Assembly (NCBI GenBank): GCA_024233215.1 | Contig: JACKPW010000029.1 | Location: 1-60,741 of the forward strand | Length of the DNA stretch: 60,741 nt | Direction: 5' to 3' | Source of the DNA: Verrucomicrobiales bacterium | GTDB lineage: Bacteria; Verrucomicrobiota; Verrucomicrobiia; Limisphaerales; J093 | Part shown: positions 34,938 through 43,230 of the stretch, in pieces | Layout of the letters: each line of letters opens with the position of its first letter | How positions within the stretch are numbered: the stretch's first letter is position 1 | Made by a program: the position numbers and the translations under genes | The notes under the pieces: model-generated | Seen by the model: the letters and a program-made list of their open reading frames with translations, nothing else | Databases searched by the model: none | Told to the model about the DNA's origin: nothing

Positions 34938-34943
34938 TTGACA
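34938..34943 (+). promoter_or_regulatory. Possible -35 box of the PEP-CTERM gene
   Basis: A consensus TTGACA lies 58 bases before the ATG at 35001. The sequence 17 bases later (AGAACT) is a poor -10, so only the -35 match is solid. A 15-bp palindrome CATAAACGCTTTATG at 34989-35003 spans the start codon and could serve as an operator or hide the start in RNA. Confidence 0.3.
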
Positions 34944-35000
34944 ATCGATTGCCCCCCGGGAGAACTTCCGTTCAAACCTCGGACGACGCATAAACGCTTT

Positions 35001-35756
35001 ATGACAAATACCATCGCGAACCACATCACCTCGTCCCGACCGCGCGCCGCAGTGCTGCTGGGTGCAATTGCTGCATCGCTCCTACAGACCGCGTCGGGCG
35101 GCTCCCTGATCACTGACCCCTCCGTGCTGCTGGTGGTGGATGGTTCGCAGTATCCCATCGAGGTGCGGCCCGATTCCAAAGGCTACGGCTTCTCCTTTGG
35201 CATCGACCAACCGGACGCCCCGGTATCGATGAGCGGGTACCTGAACCCGGATCCCGAAATCAGCTTCTCCGTGACGGTCACCGACTTCGGAACTCCGTCG
35301 GTGTTCACCTTCACGTTCGGCCAACTCATCGTGCCCACTGGCGCTCCCAACGTCGTTTCGGCAACGCTCGTCGGCACCTTGGAGGACGTCGGGGGTGACG
35401 GCATTTCGTTGACGCCGAGCGGGGGTCCGTTGGCCATGGTCAGCCTGGTCGGTCCGCCCAACACCAACATGGGTGTCGATCTTGGCCCGGAGGTCGCTTA
35501 CAGTGGAACGCCAACCCAAACCTCACCAAGCACCTACCCGTACGGGGCCTTCTCCGCGGGGCCGCTCGCCGGGCCCGGCCCGGGACCTTGGACGACCATG
35601 CAGACGACGCTCAGCTTCGCTTTCTCGGGCGGCGGTGACATCGCCCGCCTCGAGGGCACGGTCACCATTCTGGAGGTACCTGAAGTCAATGGCGGAACAC
35701 TGTTCGGGCTGGCTGCCCTGGCAACGGGCGTTGCGTGGAAAAGACGGCGCCGATAA
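35001..35756 (+). CDS. PEP-CTERM-like surface protein
   Basis: A 251-residue secreted protein. The signal is AAVLLGAIAASLLQTASGG. A beta-rich middle (ISFSVTVTDFGTPSVFTFTF, then TLVGTLEDVGGDGISLTPSG) leads to a C-terminal sorting tail: VPEVNGGTLFGLAALATGVA followed by WKRRRR. The Val-Pro-Glu form is a variant of the PEP-CTERM signal. The ATG at 35001 is chosen because it directly precedes the signal peptide; the frame is open upstream but Arg-rich and not protein-like. The partner at 34786 is transcribed divergently. Confidence 0.82.
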   Translation: MTNTIANHITSSRPRAAVLLGAIAASLLQTASGGSLITDPSVLLVVDGSQYPIEVRPDSKGYGFSFGIDQPDAPVSMSGYLNPDPEISFSVTVTDFGTPSVFTFTFGQLIVPTGAPNVVSATLVGTLEDVGGDGISLTPSGGPLAMVSLVGPPNTNMGVDLGPEVAYSGTPTQTSPSTYPYGAFSAGPLAGPGPGPWTTMQTTLSFAFSGGGDIARLEGTVTILEVPEVNGGTLFGLAALATGVAWKRRRR

Positions 35757-35922
35757 GGCACTTCAACAAGCTCCATAGCCCACGGACGTCAGTCTGCGCC
35801 TCTGGATTCCGTCCGGAATCGATGGGCGCCGTCTGACCCCCGCTGGGGCCTGTCTGGAAATGATGGTGTCCCAGGCGTCGGTTGCGTTCGGAGTCGCGTC
35901 CCGGCCCGGCGGGCCCTGCGGA

Positions 35923-36867
35923 TTATTCGGCCAACCGCAGCTTTCCGTCCAGGCGACGGATTTCGCCAATCGCCGTGGGGAAACTCGCACGGTGCCCGCC
36001 CGCTGCCACCTGGCAGGACCTGCCGAGCAGTGACTGGATTGTCACCGCATAGAAGTTGATGATCCACGCGCGGCTCCAGCCGGTGTGACCACCGCCCCGC
36101 GATAACCGGCCTTCCAACACCTTGCTGAAGTTCTCCCAGATGATCATCTGGTCCATGGCGTTCCCCATCGCCAGTGTCAGACGTTGGCCTTCACATAGAT
36201 AGCTGTTCTCCGGAGACGTCGTCGGACCCGAAACCAGCTTGCCGGTCGCGGGGTCACGGACGAGCCAGTCCAGCAGAAACTCCGCCGACTCCCGCAACAT
36301 CGGATAACCGGTTTCACGCAGAAACGCTTCGTCGCCCGTGAATCGGTGATGTTCCATCGCGTGCGCCATGGACCACGCCGCCCCCAACGGCCACATACGG
36401 TAGCCGGGCGACCCGATGAGCGCCGCCCATTGCCAGGCGTCGGTCGTGTGCGATACCGCAAAGCCGCGACAACCCAACTTGCGCGCCAGATCCCGCCCAT
36501 CACGGCGTAACTCGTTGATAAAGTGGAAGAACGGCTCCGTAAGTTCGGACAGTCCAGTGACCTCGGCGGGCCAGTAGTTCATCTGGAGGTTGAGGTTGAT
36601 GTGGTAATCGGCATTCCACGGTGCCTCGAGCGAGTCGTTCCACAGCCCCTGCAAGTTTGCCGGCAGGCTGCCCGGACGCGAACTGCCGATGAGCAGGTAA
36701 CGCCCAAACTGGAAGTAGGTTTCGATCAGGTCCGGATCTGCTCCGCCATCGCGCAATGCCTGCAAACGCTCCGCCGCGGTCATCGCCGCCACTGCCGGAT
36801 CGGTGTCGCCAAGGTCGAGGGTGCAGCGGTCGAAAAGGGCCTGATAACCAGGCAATAGACGGAGTGG
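35923..36867 (-). pseudogene. Remnant of a GH95 alpha-L-fucosidase gene
   Basis: The reverse frame starts right after the mnmG stop and immediately shows mid-protein GH95 sequence: YQALFDRCTLDLG, then FQFGRYLLIGSSRPGSLPAN, LNLQMNYWPAEVTGLSE and PTTSPENSYLCEG. About 350 residues of N-terminus are missing. After MDQMIIWENFSKVLE the sequence jumps in frame to GGGHTGWSRAWIINFYA, skipping about 90 residues normally found between, and the C-terminal part dissolves into non-homologous sequence. There is no ATG; only a TTG. Complete GH95 enzymes have about 750-800 residues. It is a decayed gene, not a functional enzyme. Confidence 0.82.
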
Positions 36868-36868
36868 G

Positions 36869-38812
36869 TCATCCCCCCTGTGCCCGAGGCCCTCGCTTGA
36901 TCCATACCATTACCAGACTCACGTCGGCGGGTGACACGCCGGAAATCCGGGTCGCCTGGCCCAGCGTCCCTGGCCGAATTGCCTTGAGCTTCTGCCGGGA
37001 CTCGATGCGCAATCCAGGAATGGCGTCGTACTCCAGCCAGTTCGGAATGACCTGATCCTCAAGCGCCCGGAACCTCGCAACTTCGGCATGCTGTCGCTCG
37101 ATGTACCCGGCGTACTTGAGAGTGATCTCGACCTTTCGGGTCACGGCGTCGGACAGGTCAGCCCGACCCCCGGGCAAGTCGCGATAGTTCACTTCGGGTC
37201 GACGCAGCAGTTGCGCGAGGCTCTGACCGCCCTCGCGCGTGGACTCAAGCCGTTTCAGTTCCTCCAGAACCAGAGACTGCTGCGCCTCCCAGGCCCGAAA
37301 GTGCCGGGCTGGCAGGAGCCCCACCTCATAGCCCATCGCAGCAAGCCGATCATCCGCATTATCGTGACGAAGCAGCAGGCGGTATTCGGCCCGGGAAGTG
37401 AACATCCGGTAGGGTTCGGTGGCTCCTTTCGTGACCAAATCATCAATCAACACCCCGATATAGGCCTGATCCCGCCGCAGGACGAGGGGGGGACGCCCCT
37501 GTACTTTGCGGGCGGCGTTGATGCCGGCGATGATGCCCTGTCCCCCGGCCTCCTCGTAGCCGGAGGTTCCATTGATCTGGCCGGCCAGATAGAGGTTCTC
37601 GCAGCATTTTGTCTCCAAGTTCGGTTGCAGCTGCGTGGGATCGGCGAAGTCGTATTCCACAGCGTAGGCCGGACGGAGGATCTGGGCGCGTTCGCAGCCG
37701 GCTATGGATCGGACCATCTGCACCTGCACCTCAAAGGGAAGACTGGTGGAGAAACCGTTGACGTAGTATTCCTCCGTGGCCATTCCCTCGGGTTCCAGGA
37801 AGATTTGGTGCGTCTCCTTGTCCGCGAAACGAACGATCTTGTCCTCAATGGACGGACAATAGCGAGGCCCGACCCCTTCGATCTGGCCGGAATACAATGG
37901 CGATAGATGGAGGTTCCGACGAATGATCTCCGCGGTCTCAGCGGATGTGTGGGTGAGATAGCACGGCAGCTGCTGCCCCATCCGTTGAAGCACCGACTCA
38001 GGCGGGTAGCGCCTGGAGTGTTCCACGTGGAACATGGAGCCCAAAGGCGCAGCAGCAGCAGAGGCTGAGGTAGCGGCATGTTCCACGTGGAACATCGCTT
38101 CGCGATCCCAGTGATCACGCCAGAAACTGAACCAAGGCACCGGCTCCTCGCCCGGCTGAACTTCCATGCGTTTCAGATCCAGCGATCCTCCATGCAACCT
38201 CGGCGGAGTGCCGGTCTTCAATCGGCCCAGGCGAAGCCCTGCGGCCTTCAGCGACTCGGAGAATTCCATCGCCGCTCCTTCGCCCGCCCGCCCCCCGGTC
38301 TGCTTCGCCGCGCCGACATGCATCAACCCGCGGAGGAAGGTCCCCGTGGTGATCACCACCGTTTGGCCGAGATACCGAACCCCCAGGCTGGTTTCAACTC
38401 CGATCACCCGACCCTTCTGCACGACCAACCGGGTGGTCTGACCTTGCTGAAGTTCCAGGTTCTCCCGCTGCTCGCAGATCCACTTCAGTCGGAATTGGTA
38501 GGCCTTCTTATCGCATTGCGCCCGAGGTGCTTGAACCGAAGGGCCTTTGCGCGTGTTGAGAAGCCGAAACTGAATGCCGGTCAGGTCGGTGTTCCGCCCC
38601 ATCTCACCCCCCAAGGCATCAATCTCGCGGGCGAGGTGACCCTTGGCCAGACCCCCGATCGCCGGATTGCAGGACATCTGGCCAATCGTGTCCAGATTGA
38701 TGGTGAGAAGGAGTGTCCGGCACCCCATGCGAGCGGCGGCCAACGCGGCCTCAGTGCCAGCGTGCCCCCCTCCCACAACAATCACATCATACCGCTGCGG
38801 ATACTCGAACAC
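36869..38812 (-). CDS. mnmG: tRNA uridine-5-carboxymethylaminomethyl synthesis enzyme MnmG
   Basis: FAD-dependent enzyme that, with MnmE, modifies U34 of several tRNAs. The 647-residue protein has the FAD motif VVGGGHAGTEAALAAARMG near the N-terminus, GQMSCNPAIGGLAKGHLARE, and TSRAEYRLLLRHDNADDRL further on. Between WFSFWRDHW and QQLPCYLTHTS, where homologues have about ten residues, there is an in-frame insert of about 35 residues that contains the hexapeptide MFHVEH twice (residues 240-245 and 260-265), separated by an Ala-rich stretch. Each hexapeptide is the translation of a perfect parS site. Both sites are in the same frame and exactly 60 bp apart. The gene is near the chromosome origin in many bacteria. 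Confidence 0.96.
   Translation of the reverse strand: MFEYPQRYDVIVVGGGHAGTEAALAAARMGCRTLLLTINLDTIGQMSCNPAIGGLAKGHLAREIDALGGEMGRNTDLTGIQFRLLNTRKGPSVQAPRAQCDKKAYQFRLKWICEQRENLELQQGQTTRLVVQKGRVIGVETSLGVRYLGQTVVITTGTFLRGLMHVGAAKQTGGRAGEGAAMEFSESLKAAGLRLGRLKTGTPPRLHGGSLDLKRMEVQPGEEPVPWFSFWRDHWDREAMFHVEHAATSASAAAAPLGSMFHVEHSRRYPPESVLQRMGQQLPCYLTHTSAETAEIIRRNLHLSPLYSGQIEGVGPRYCPSIEDKIVRFADKETHQIFLEPEGMATEEYYVNGFSTSLPFEVQVQMVRSIAGCERAQILRPAYAVEYDFADPTQLQPNLETKCCENLYLAGQINGTSGYEEAGGQGIIAGINAARKVQGRPPLVLRRDQAYIGVLIDDLVTKGATEPYRMFTSRAEYRLLLRHDNADDRLAAMGYEVGLLPARHFRAWEAQQSLVLEELKRLESTREGGQSLAQLLRRPEVNYRDLPGGRADLSDAVTRKVEITLKYAGYIERQHAEVARFRALEDQVIPNWLEYDAIPGLRIESRQKLKAIRPGTLGQATRISGVSPADVSLVMVWIKRGPRAQGG
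38019..38034. promoter_or_regulatory. parS chromosome-partition site 1
   Basis: The 16-base perfect palindrome TGTTCCACGTGGAACA matches the conserved parS sequence bound by ParB. It lies inside the mnmG coding region and is read there as FHVEH after Met260. ParB loads here and spreads, forming the partition complex moved by ParA. Confidence 0.9.
38079..38094. promoter_or_regulatory. parS chromosome-partition site 2
   Basis: A second perfect TGTTCCACGTGGAACA, 60 bp from the first, in the same reading frame of mnmG (Met240-His245). The pair and the surrounding Ala-coding spacer make up the lineage-specific insert. Confidence 0.9.
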
Positions 38813-39144
38813 GAGCCAGACTCTACCTGTCCGTCACTTGAACGCCAATGGCAATGCAGGAACCGACGTCACCGCGGGCGCACGACACCGAAGTTCACAT
38901 AGCCGCGGCAATTCGAATCGTAATCTCTTGGACCCCGTCTTTGAACACGAGAAACGCGCTTTCGTGGCTTGGCTGGAACCGTTACTCGAGAAGCGGGGGA
39001 TTGCGATTCCGAGTAGGATCACGAGCAGGACCCGCGGGCGTTCGCTGGGCAGTTGGCGCGTGGAAAAGGGTGAGATGCGCACGAGCCGGGGATGGCGTCA
39101 GGTTCCTGGTTTCAATTCCTCGCGGACCCGCTATGCTATCGGCC
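38813..39144. other. Divergent region between mnmG and the helicase gene
   Basis: This 332-base gap should contain both promoters. No clear -35/-10 pair, tRNA or known RNA is visible. The helicase frame is open through most of it, but the translation has no helicase-like sequence before MQTIGDQLN. A forward frame reading VFEHEKRAFVAWLEPLLEKR around 38940-39000 looks briefly protein-like but has no start or family. Confidence 0.4.
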
Positions 39145-41676
39145 ATGCAGACCATCGGTGATCAGCTCAACGCCGAGGCGGGGCTGACGCAGATGCTGCT
39201 CCCCGACCTCTGGCAGCAGGAGGCGGTAACCGCCCTGCGCGAACGCAAGGATGTGGTGCTCCATGCCCCCACCGGGGCCGGCAAGACGCTGGTTTTTGAG
39301 TTGTGGGCAAACCACGGGCGCCCGAAAGGACGCGCAATCTACACCGTCCCCACCCGGGCTCTCGCCAATGACAAGTTGGCGGAATGGAAGGCCAAGGGTT
39401 GGGACGTGGGAATCGCCACCGGGGACCTTTCCGAAAACCTTGATGCGCCCATTCTGGTCGCCACGCTCGAGACCCAGAAGAATCGTCTCATCCGTGGTGA
39501 TGGGCCCACCCTTCTGGTTGTGGACGAATACCAAATGATCGGTGACCCCGATCGAGGGCTGAACTACGAGCTGGCGATCGCGATGGCGCCCCCTCAAACA
39601 CAGTTGCTGCTCATGAGCGGAAGCGTGAGCAACCCTCATGACTTGGTGAAGTGGCTTTGCCGCCTGGGGAGGGATGCCGTCGTGGTCCAGCACAAGGAAC
39701 GGCCGGTACCGCTGGAAGAGGTGCATGCGAGTTCACTCGGGTTCCGCCTCCCGGCTCAGATTCGGGGCTACTGGCCACGAGTCGTCGCAAGGGCCTTGGC
39801 GGAGGGTCTTGGGCCCATCCTCCTCTTTGCTCCCCGCCGCGCCGGCGCCGAGGCGTTGGCCGCGGAGTTGGGACGCCAGTTGCCGGTGCCGGACGCGCTG
39901 GTGTTGACCCCCCGACAGAAGGAGCTCGTGGGGCCCCATCTCGCCAGCCTGCTGAAATCGCGCATCTGCTATCACCACAGCGGCCTCAGCTATGCCGCCC
40001 GGGCGGGAGTCATCGAACCCCTGGCAAAAGCCGGACAATTGCGCGCGGTGGTGGCAACGATGGGGCTGGCGGCCGGTATCAATTTCTCGTTGAGAACCGT
40101 GGCGTTGGCCGGGGATTCCTATCGCCGCGATGAGGCCGAGCACCTGCTTCGCTCCGACGAAATCCTCCAGATGTTCGGCCGGGCCGGCCGCCGGGGGATT
40201 GACGAAACCGGCTATGTGCTCGTGACGCAAAACGAGATCAGGTTGGTCGATGCACATTCCAATTACTTGTCCCGCAATGGGATGGTGGACTGGCCCGCCC
40301 TGCTTTCCCTCATGGCGGCGGCCGCTGATCAGGGTTTGGACCCATTTCAAACCGCCGTCCGTGCCCAGCAACGACTGTTCACCAGCAAGCCCATCTGGCT
40401 GGGGGTGGAGCATTCCCTGAGCGATCCTGACCGGCCCTGTGGATTGAAGACCGACGCCGAACGCGCACGCCTGGTGCGACGGAGGATTCCGCAGTTTCTG
40501 AACTCTCTGGGGGAGTGGGAGGACCGTCCGCCGGAGCGCATGGTGCCGGCGGGAGAAGTGAGGTTGCATGATGAGAGCCATGAGACGCCGGAATCTGATG
40601 CGCAACAGGGTTCTGCCAGGGCACGGGGGGGCCCGACGCTTCGACCCGTTTTGAGCGAGCCCCGGGCGCTGGAGAAACTCGGAACCGGATCCCTTTGCGT
40701 CCTGGAAGAGAATCACGGGAACCCCGTCTTTGGACGGGCGGTGGTGGTGGCGGAGCGATTGCGTGACGACCGGGTGGTCCTGGGAAAGTGGGTTCGCCGA
40801 CTGACCAACTGGCATGGCCGACAGGTTCCCACCAAGCAGTGGCGGGAGCAGGTTGCGGACCTGCTCAGCGACGGCCTGGCGAAAAGAGGGACGCCCGTGG
40901 TGTCGTTCCGCGAGGGCGAGCACAAGATCACGGCGGCCGTCAGCCTGGCTTCGCTGCCCCTCAAGGCGGTGGTGGATTCCCACGGGGTTGCGCTCTGGAA
41001 TCCCCCCGCCCGGCAGGTTGTCCCGGCATCCTGCGCGGATTGCGAAGTACGGGGGGTCTGCCGGGAACTCTCTCCAGCCACGGGCACGGCCAGCGTGTGG
41101 CGACGATTGCGTTTGGTGGACCGGGCCGGGGTGCCGACCCGGCGCGGGCGTCTGGTCAGTGCCTTTTCCGGTGGCGACGGTCTTGCGATTGCCGCCGCCT
41201 TGGAGGACCGGCACTATCATCTGGACGAGTTGGTCTATGACGTCGCCTGCCTGAACGGAGGATTTCGGTTTGCCGGGGACGAGAATCGCTGGGGCGGCCG
41301 GCTCGCGATCGCCTGCCACCAGGCGTATGGCATCCAGAGCTTTCCGGGATACCTCGAGAATGGAGTGCCGCCGGATTACGGCGCGGGCGCAGAGGCGATC
41401 GTGGCGGCAGTGCACCGCCATCCGGAGACCAAGCATCTCTGGGTGACCGAGAAACTTGGGATTGGCGACATTGACAGGGCGATCATCGAGTGGCGGAGTA
41501 CTCTGCGCCAGATCGCGCATGCCCCACCGCTGGACTGGGATCGCTGGGAGGGATTGCGAGCCCTGGCCCGGAAGACCCTGGACGAGACCGAATCGCCGAC
41601 CACCACTGATCTGCCACCGCTGGAGTATTCCCAGCAGAAGCGGATGGAACACACCCTGCAACTCCGCCGTCATTGA
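39145..41676 (+). CDS. Ski2-like DEAD/DEAH superfamily 2 helicase
   Basis: An 843-residue ATP-dependent helicase. Motif I is APTGAGKT near residue 41 and motif II is VVDEYQ near residue 126 (Asp-Glu-Tyr-Gln instead of the usual DExH). Motif III is LMSGSV, and the second RecA domain carries YHHSGLSYAAR and the motif VI region QMFGRAGRRGIDETG. After that comes a region of unknown fold with a cysteine cluster C630-x2-C633-x5-C639 (CADCEVRGVC) that could bind zinc or an iron-sulfur cluster. Related enzymes process RNA or DNA structures. Start between ATG 39133 and ATG 39145 is unsure. It ends 22 bases before the synthase gene and probably shares a transcript with it. Confidence 0.82.
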   Translation: MQTIGDQLNAEAGLTQMLLPDLWQQEAVTALRERKDVVLHAPTGAGKTLVFELWANHGRPKGRAIYTVPTRALANDKLAEWKAKGWDVGIATGDLSENLDAPILVATLETQKNRLIRGDGPTLLVVDEYQMIGDPDRGLNYELAIAMAPPQTQLLLMSGSVSNPHDLVKWLCRLGRDAVVVQHKERPVPLEEVHASSLGFRLPAQIRGYWPRVVARALAEGLGPILLFAPRRAGAEALAAELGRQLPVPDALVLTPRQKELVGPHLASLLKSRICYHHSGLSYAARAGVIEPLAKAGQLRAVVATMGLAAGINFSLRTVALAGDSYRRDEAEHLLRSDEILQMFGRAGRRGIDETGYVLVTQNEIRLVDAHSNYLSRNGMVDWPALLSLMAAAADQGLDPFQTAVRAQQRLFTSKPIWLGVEHSLSDPDRPCGLKTDAERARLVRRRIPQFLNSLGEWEDRPPERMVPAGEVRLHDESHETPESDAQQGSARARGGPTLRPVLSEPRALEKLGTGSLCVLEENHGNPVFGRAVVVAERLRDDRVVLGKWVRRLTNWHGRQVPTKQWREQVADLLSDGLAKRGTPVVSFREGEHKITAAVSLASLPLKAVVDSHGVALWNPPARQVVPASCADCEVRGVCRELSPATGTASVWRRLRLVDRAGVPTRRGRLVSAFSGGDGLAIAAALEDRHYHLDELVYDVACLNGGFRFAGDENRWGGRLAIACHQAYGIQSFPGYLENGVPPDYGAGAEAIVAAVHRHPETKHLWVTEKLGIGDIDRAIIEWRSTLRQIAHAPPLDWDRWEGLRALARKTLDETESPTTTDLPPLEYSQQKRMEHTLQLRRH

Positions 41677-41698
41677 ATCGAAGCCCGGGGACACCGCG

Positions 41699-42916
41699 AT
41701 GAACGAGCCCGCAGAAGCAGAACAGTATGAACTGTCCCTTTATGATCACGAGTTTTCGGTCGCTTATCGGCATCGAGTGTACTTCACACGAAACGCGTTT
41801 GATCCCGGTAACCCGTGGCTTCGAGACATCCTGGTCGGACCCGAACACGCGGATGCCGGTCGCCTATTGGTGACGCTCGATCAGGGAGTAGCCGGTTCGT
41901 ACCCTTCTTTGGAGGAAAGGATCACGACTTACTTCAGCGAAGGTGCCGCAACGCCTCGCCTTGTCTGTCCCCCGGTGGTGCTGCCCGGTGGCGAACAGGC
42001 GAAATCTGGATGGTCCCAGGTAAGCACGGTCCACGAGCTCATTCATCGCCACCGCATTTGCCGCCACTCGCATGTCCTCGCCATTGGGGGCGGGGCCCAT
42101 CTCGACGTGGTGGGATTTGCCGCGGCCACCGCTCATCGCGGGGTGGGACACGTGCGGATGCCGAGTACCGTGCTCGCCCAGGCCGACTCGGGGGTGGGGG
42201 TGAAGAACGGCATTAACGCCTTCGGACAAAAGAACTTCGTGGGATCCTTCGCCCCCCCACTGGCAGTGTTGAACGACTTCGCGCTGCTGACCGCGCTCCC
42301 GCCAACCCAGAAACGCGGCGGGCTGGCAGAGGCGGTGAAGATCGCCCTGATCCGCGACCGCGATTTCTTCGAGACGATCGCGACGCAGGCGGACGCTCTC
42401 GCCGCGTTCGAGCCCACGGCGCTGGAGGCGTTGATCGTTCGGTGTGCCCGGCTGCACGTGCAGCACATCGTGAGCTGTGGCGATCCCTTTGAACGGGGAT
42501 CGGCGCGTCCACTGGATTTCGGTCATTGGGCGGCCCACAAACTCGAGTGCCTGTCCGGCTACCGACTGGGACACGGCGACGCGGTGGCGATCGGCATTGC
42601 CCTGGACACCCTCTATTCCGCCCGCGCCGGCCTCCTGGCCCCCGCGGATGCCGGGCGGGTCGTGGGACTGCTGGAGCGGCTTGGATTTCCCCTTTGGACT
42701 CCGGAACTCGAATTGGCTGAAACGGATGGTCGTCTCAGTGTGTTGAATGGATTGAACGATTTCCGTGAACACCTTGGGGGCCGCCTGACGGTCACCCTGT
42801 TGCGCGATCTGGGACACGGGATCGACGTCCACGAAATGAACCCGGAATGGATCCGCGAAGCCCTGGGTGATCTTGCCGGGCGGAGCGGATCGAAGAAACA
42901 GGCAGAAACGCCATGA
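41699..42916 (+). CDS. 3-dehydroquinate synthase family protein (EboD/AroB-like)
   Basis: A 405-residue NAD- and metal-dependent sugar-phosphate cyclase homologue. Family motifs are LPGGEQAKSG, HVLAIGGGAHLDVVGFAAAT, PSTVLAQADSGVGVKNGIN, RGGLAEAVKIALI and LDFGHWAAHKLE, with the metal-binding Glu and two His (YRLGHGDAVAIG) in place. The N-terminus (FSVAYRHRVYFTRNAFDPGN) and long form resemble EboD of the ebo cluster rather than the housekeeping AroB of the shikimate pathway. No other ebo or shikimate genes are near. The stop overlaps the start of the SHOCT lipoprotein gene (ATGA). Confidence 0.8.
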   Translation: MNEPAEAEQYELSLYDHEFSVAYRHRVYFTRNAFDPGNPWLRDILVGPEHADAGRLLVTLDQGVAGSYPSLEERITTYFSEGAATPRLVCPPVVLPGGEQAKSGWSQVSTVHELIHRHRICRHSHVLAIGGGAHLDVVGFAAATAHRGVGHVRMPSTVLAQADSGVGVKNGINAFGQKNFVGSFAPPLAVLNDFALLTALPPTQKRGGLAEAVKIALIRDRDFFETIATQADALAAFEPTALEALIVRCARLHVQHIVSCGDPFERGSARPLDFGHWAAHKLECLSGYRLGHGDAVAIGIALDTLYSARAGLLAPADAGRVVGLLERLGFPLWTPELELAETDGRLSVLNGLNDFREHLGGRLTVTLLRDLGHGIDVHEMNPEWIREALGDLAGRSGSKKQAETP

Positions 42917-43155
42917 AGCATCGTGTTACGGCCAGCCTGACGGCCCTGTTGGCAGGCATCCTCGCACTCCTTCTCACCAACGGATGCGCCTGGTCGGTTG
43001 GATCCCCGAGCAAGGCCGACCGCGTGGAGCAACAGCACCCGATCCAAACGCCCACCACCGGCCAGCAACTGATCGACCTCAAACAGGCACTCGATCAGGG
43101 GGCAATGACGCAGGCCGAATATGACGCGGCAAAGGCAAAGCTGCTCCAGCAGTAA
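42913..43155 (+). CDS. Small SHOCT-domain lipoprotein
   Basis: An 80-residue protein with a lipoprotein signal peptide: LLAGILALLLTNGC gives the lipobox Cys25. The C-terminal LIDLKQALDQGAMTQAEYDA ending KAKLLQQ is a SHOCT (short C-terminal) domain, a small helical oligomerisation or interaction module. It is translationally coupled to the synthase gene by a 4-base overlap. Function unknown. Confidence 0.78.
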   Translation: MKHRVTASLTALLAGILALLLTNGCAWSVGSPSKADRVEQQHPIQTPTTGQQLIDLKQALDQGAMTQAEYDAAKAKLLQQ

Positions 43156-43175
43156 TAGCCACCGGGAAAAGCAAT

Positions 43176-43206
43176 GCGCCCCACCGGCCGAAGACCGGCG
43201 GGGCGC
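43176..43206. terminator. Hairpin between convergent genes
   Basis: GCGCCCC (43176-43182) pairs with GGGGCGC (43200-43206), and inner CCGGCC/GACCGG-type bases extend the stem. It lies between the ends of the SHOCT lipoprotein gene and the convergent barrel gene, where it could stop transcription from both sides. There is no T-run. Confidence 0.6.
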
Positions 43207-43230
43207 GGAAGCACAAGACCGGCGGGCGGC

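Noticed and set aside
39108..39119. GGTTTCAATTCC resembling the end of a CRISPR repeat or a tRNA T-arm
   Set aside because: Single copy, no spacers or repeats around it, and no cloverleaf can be folded.
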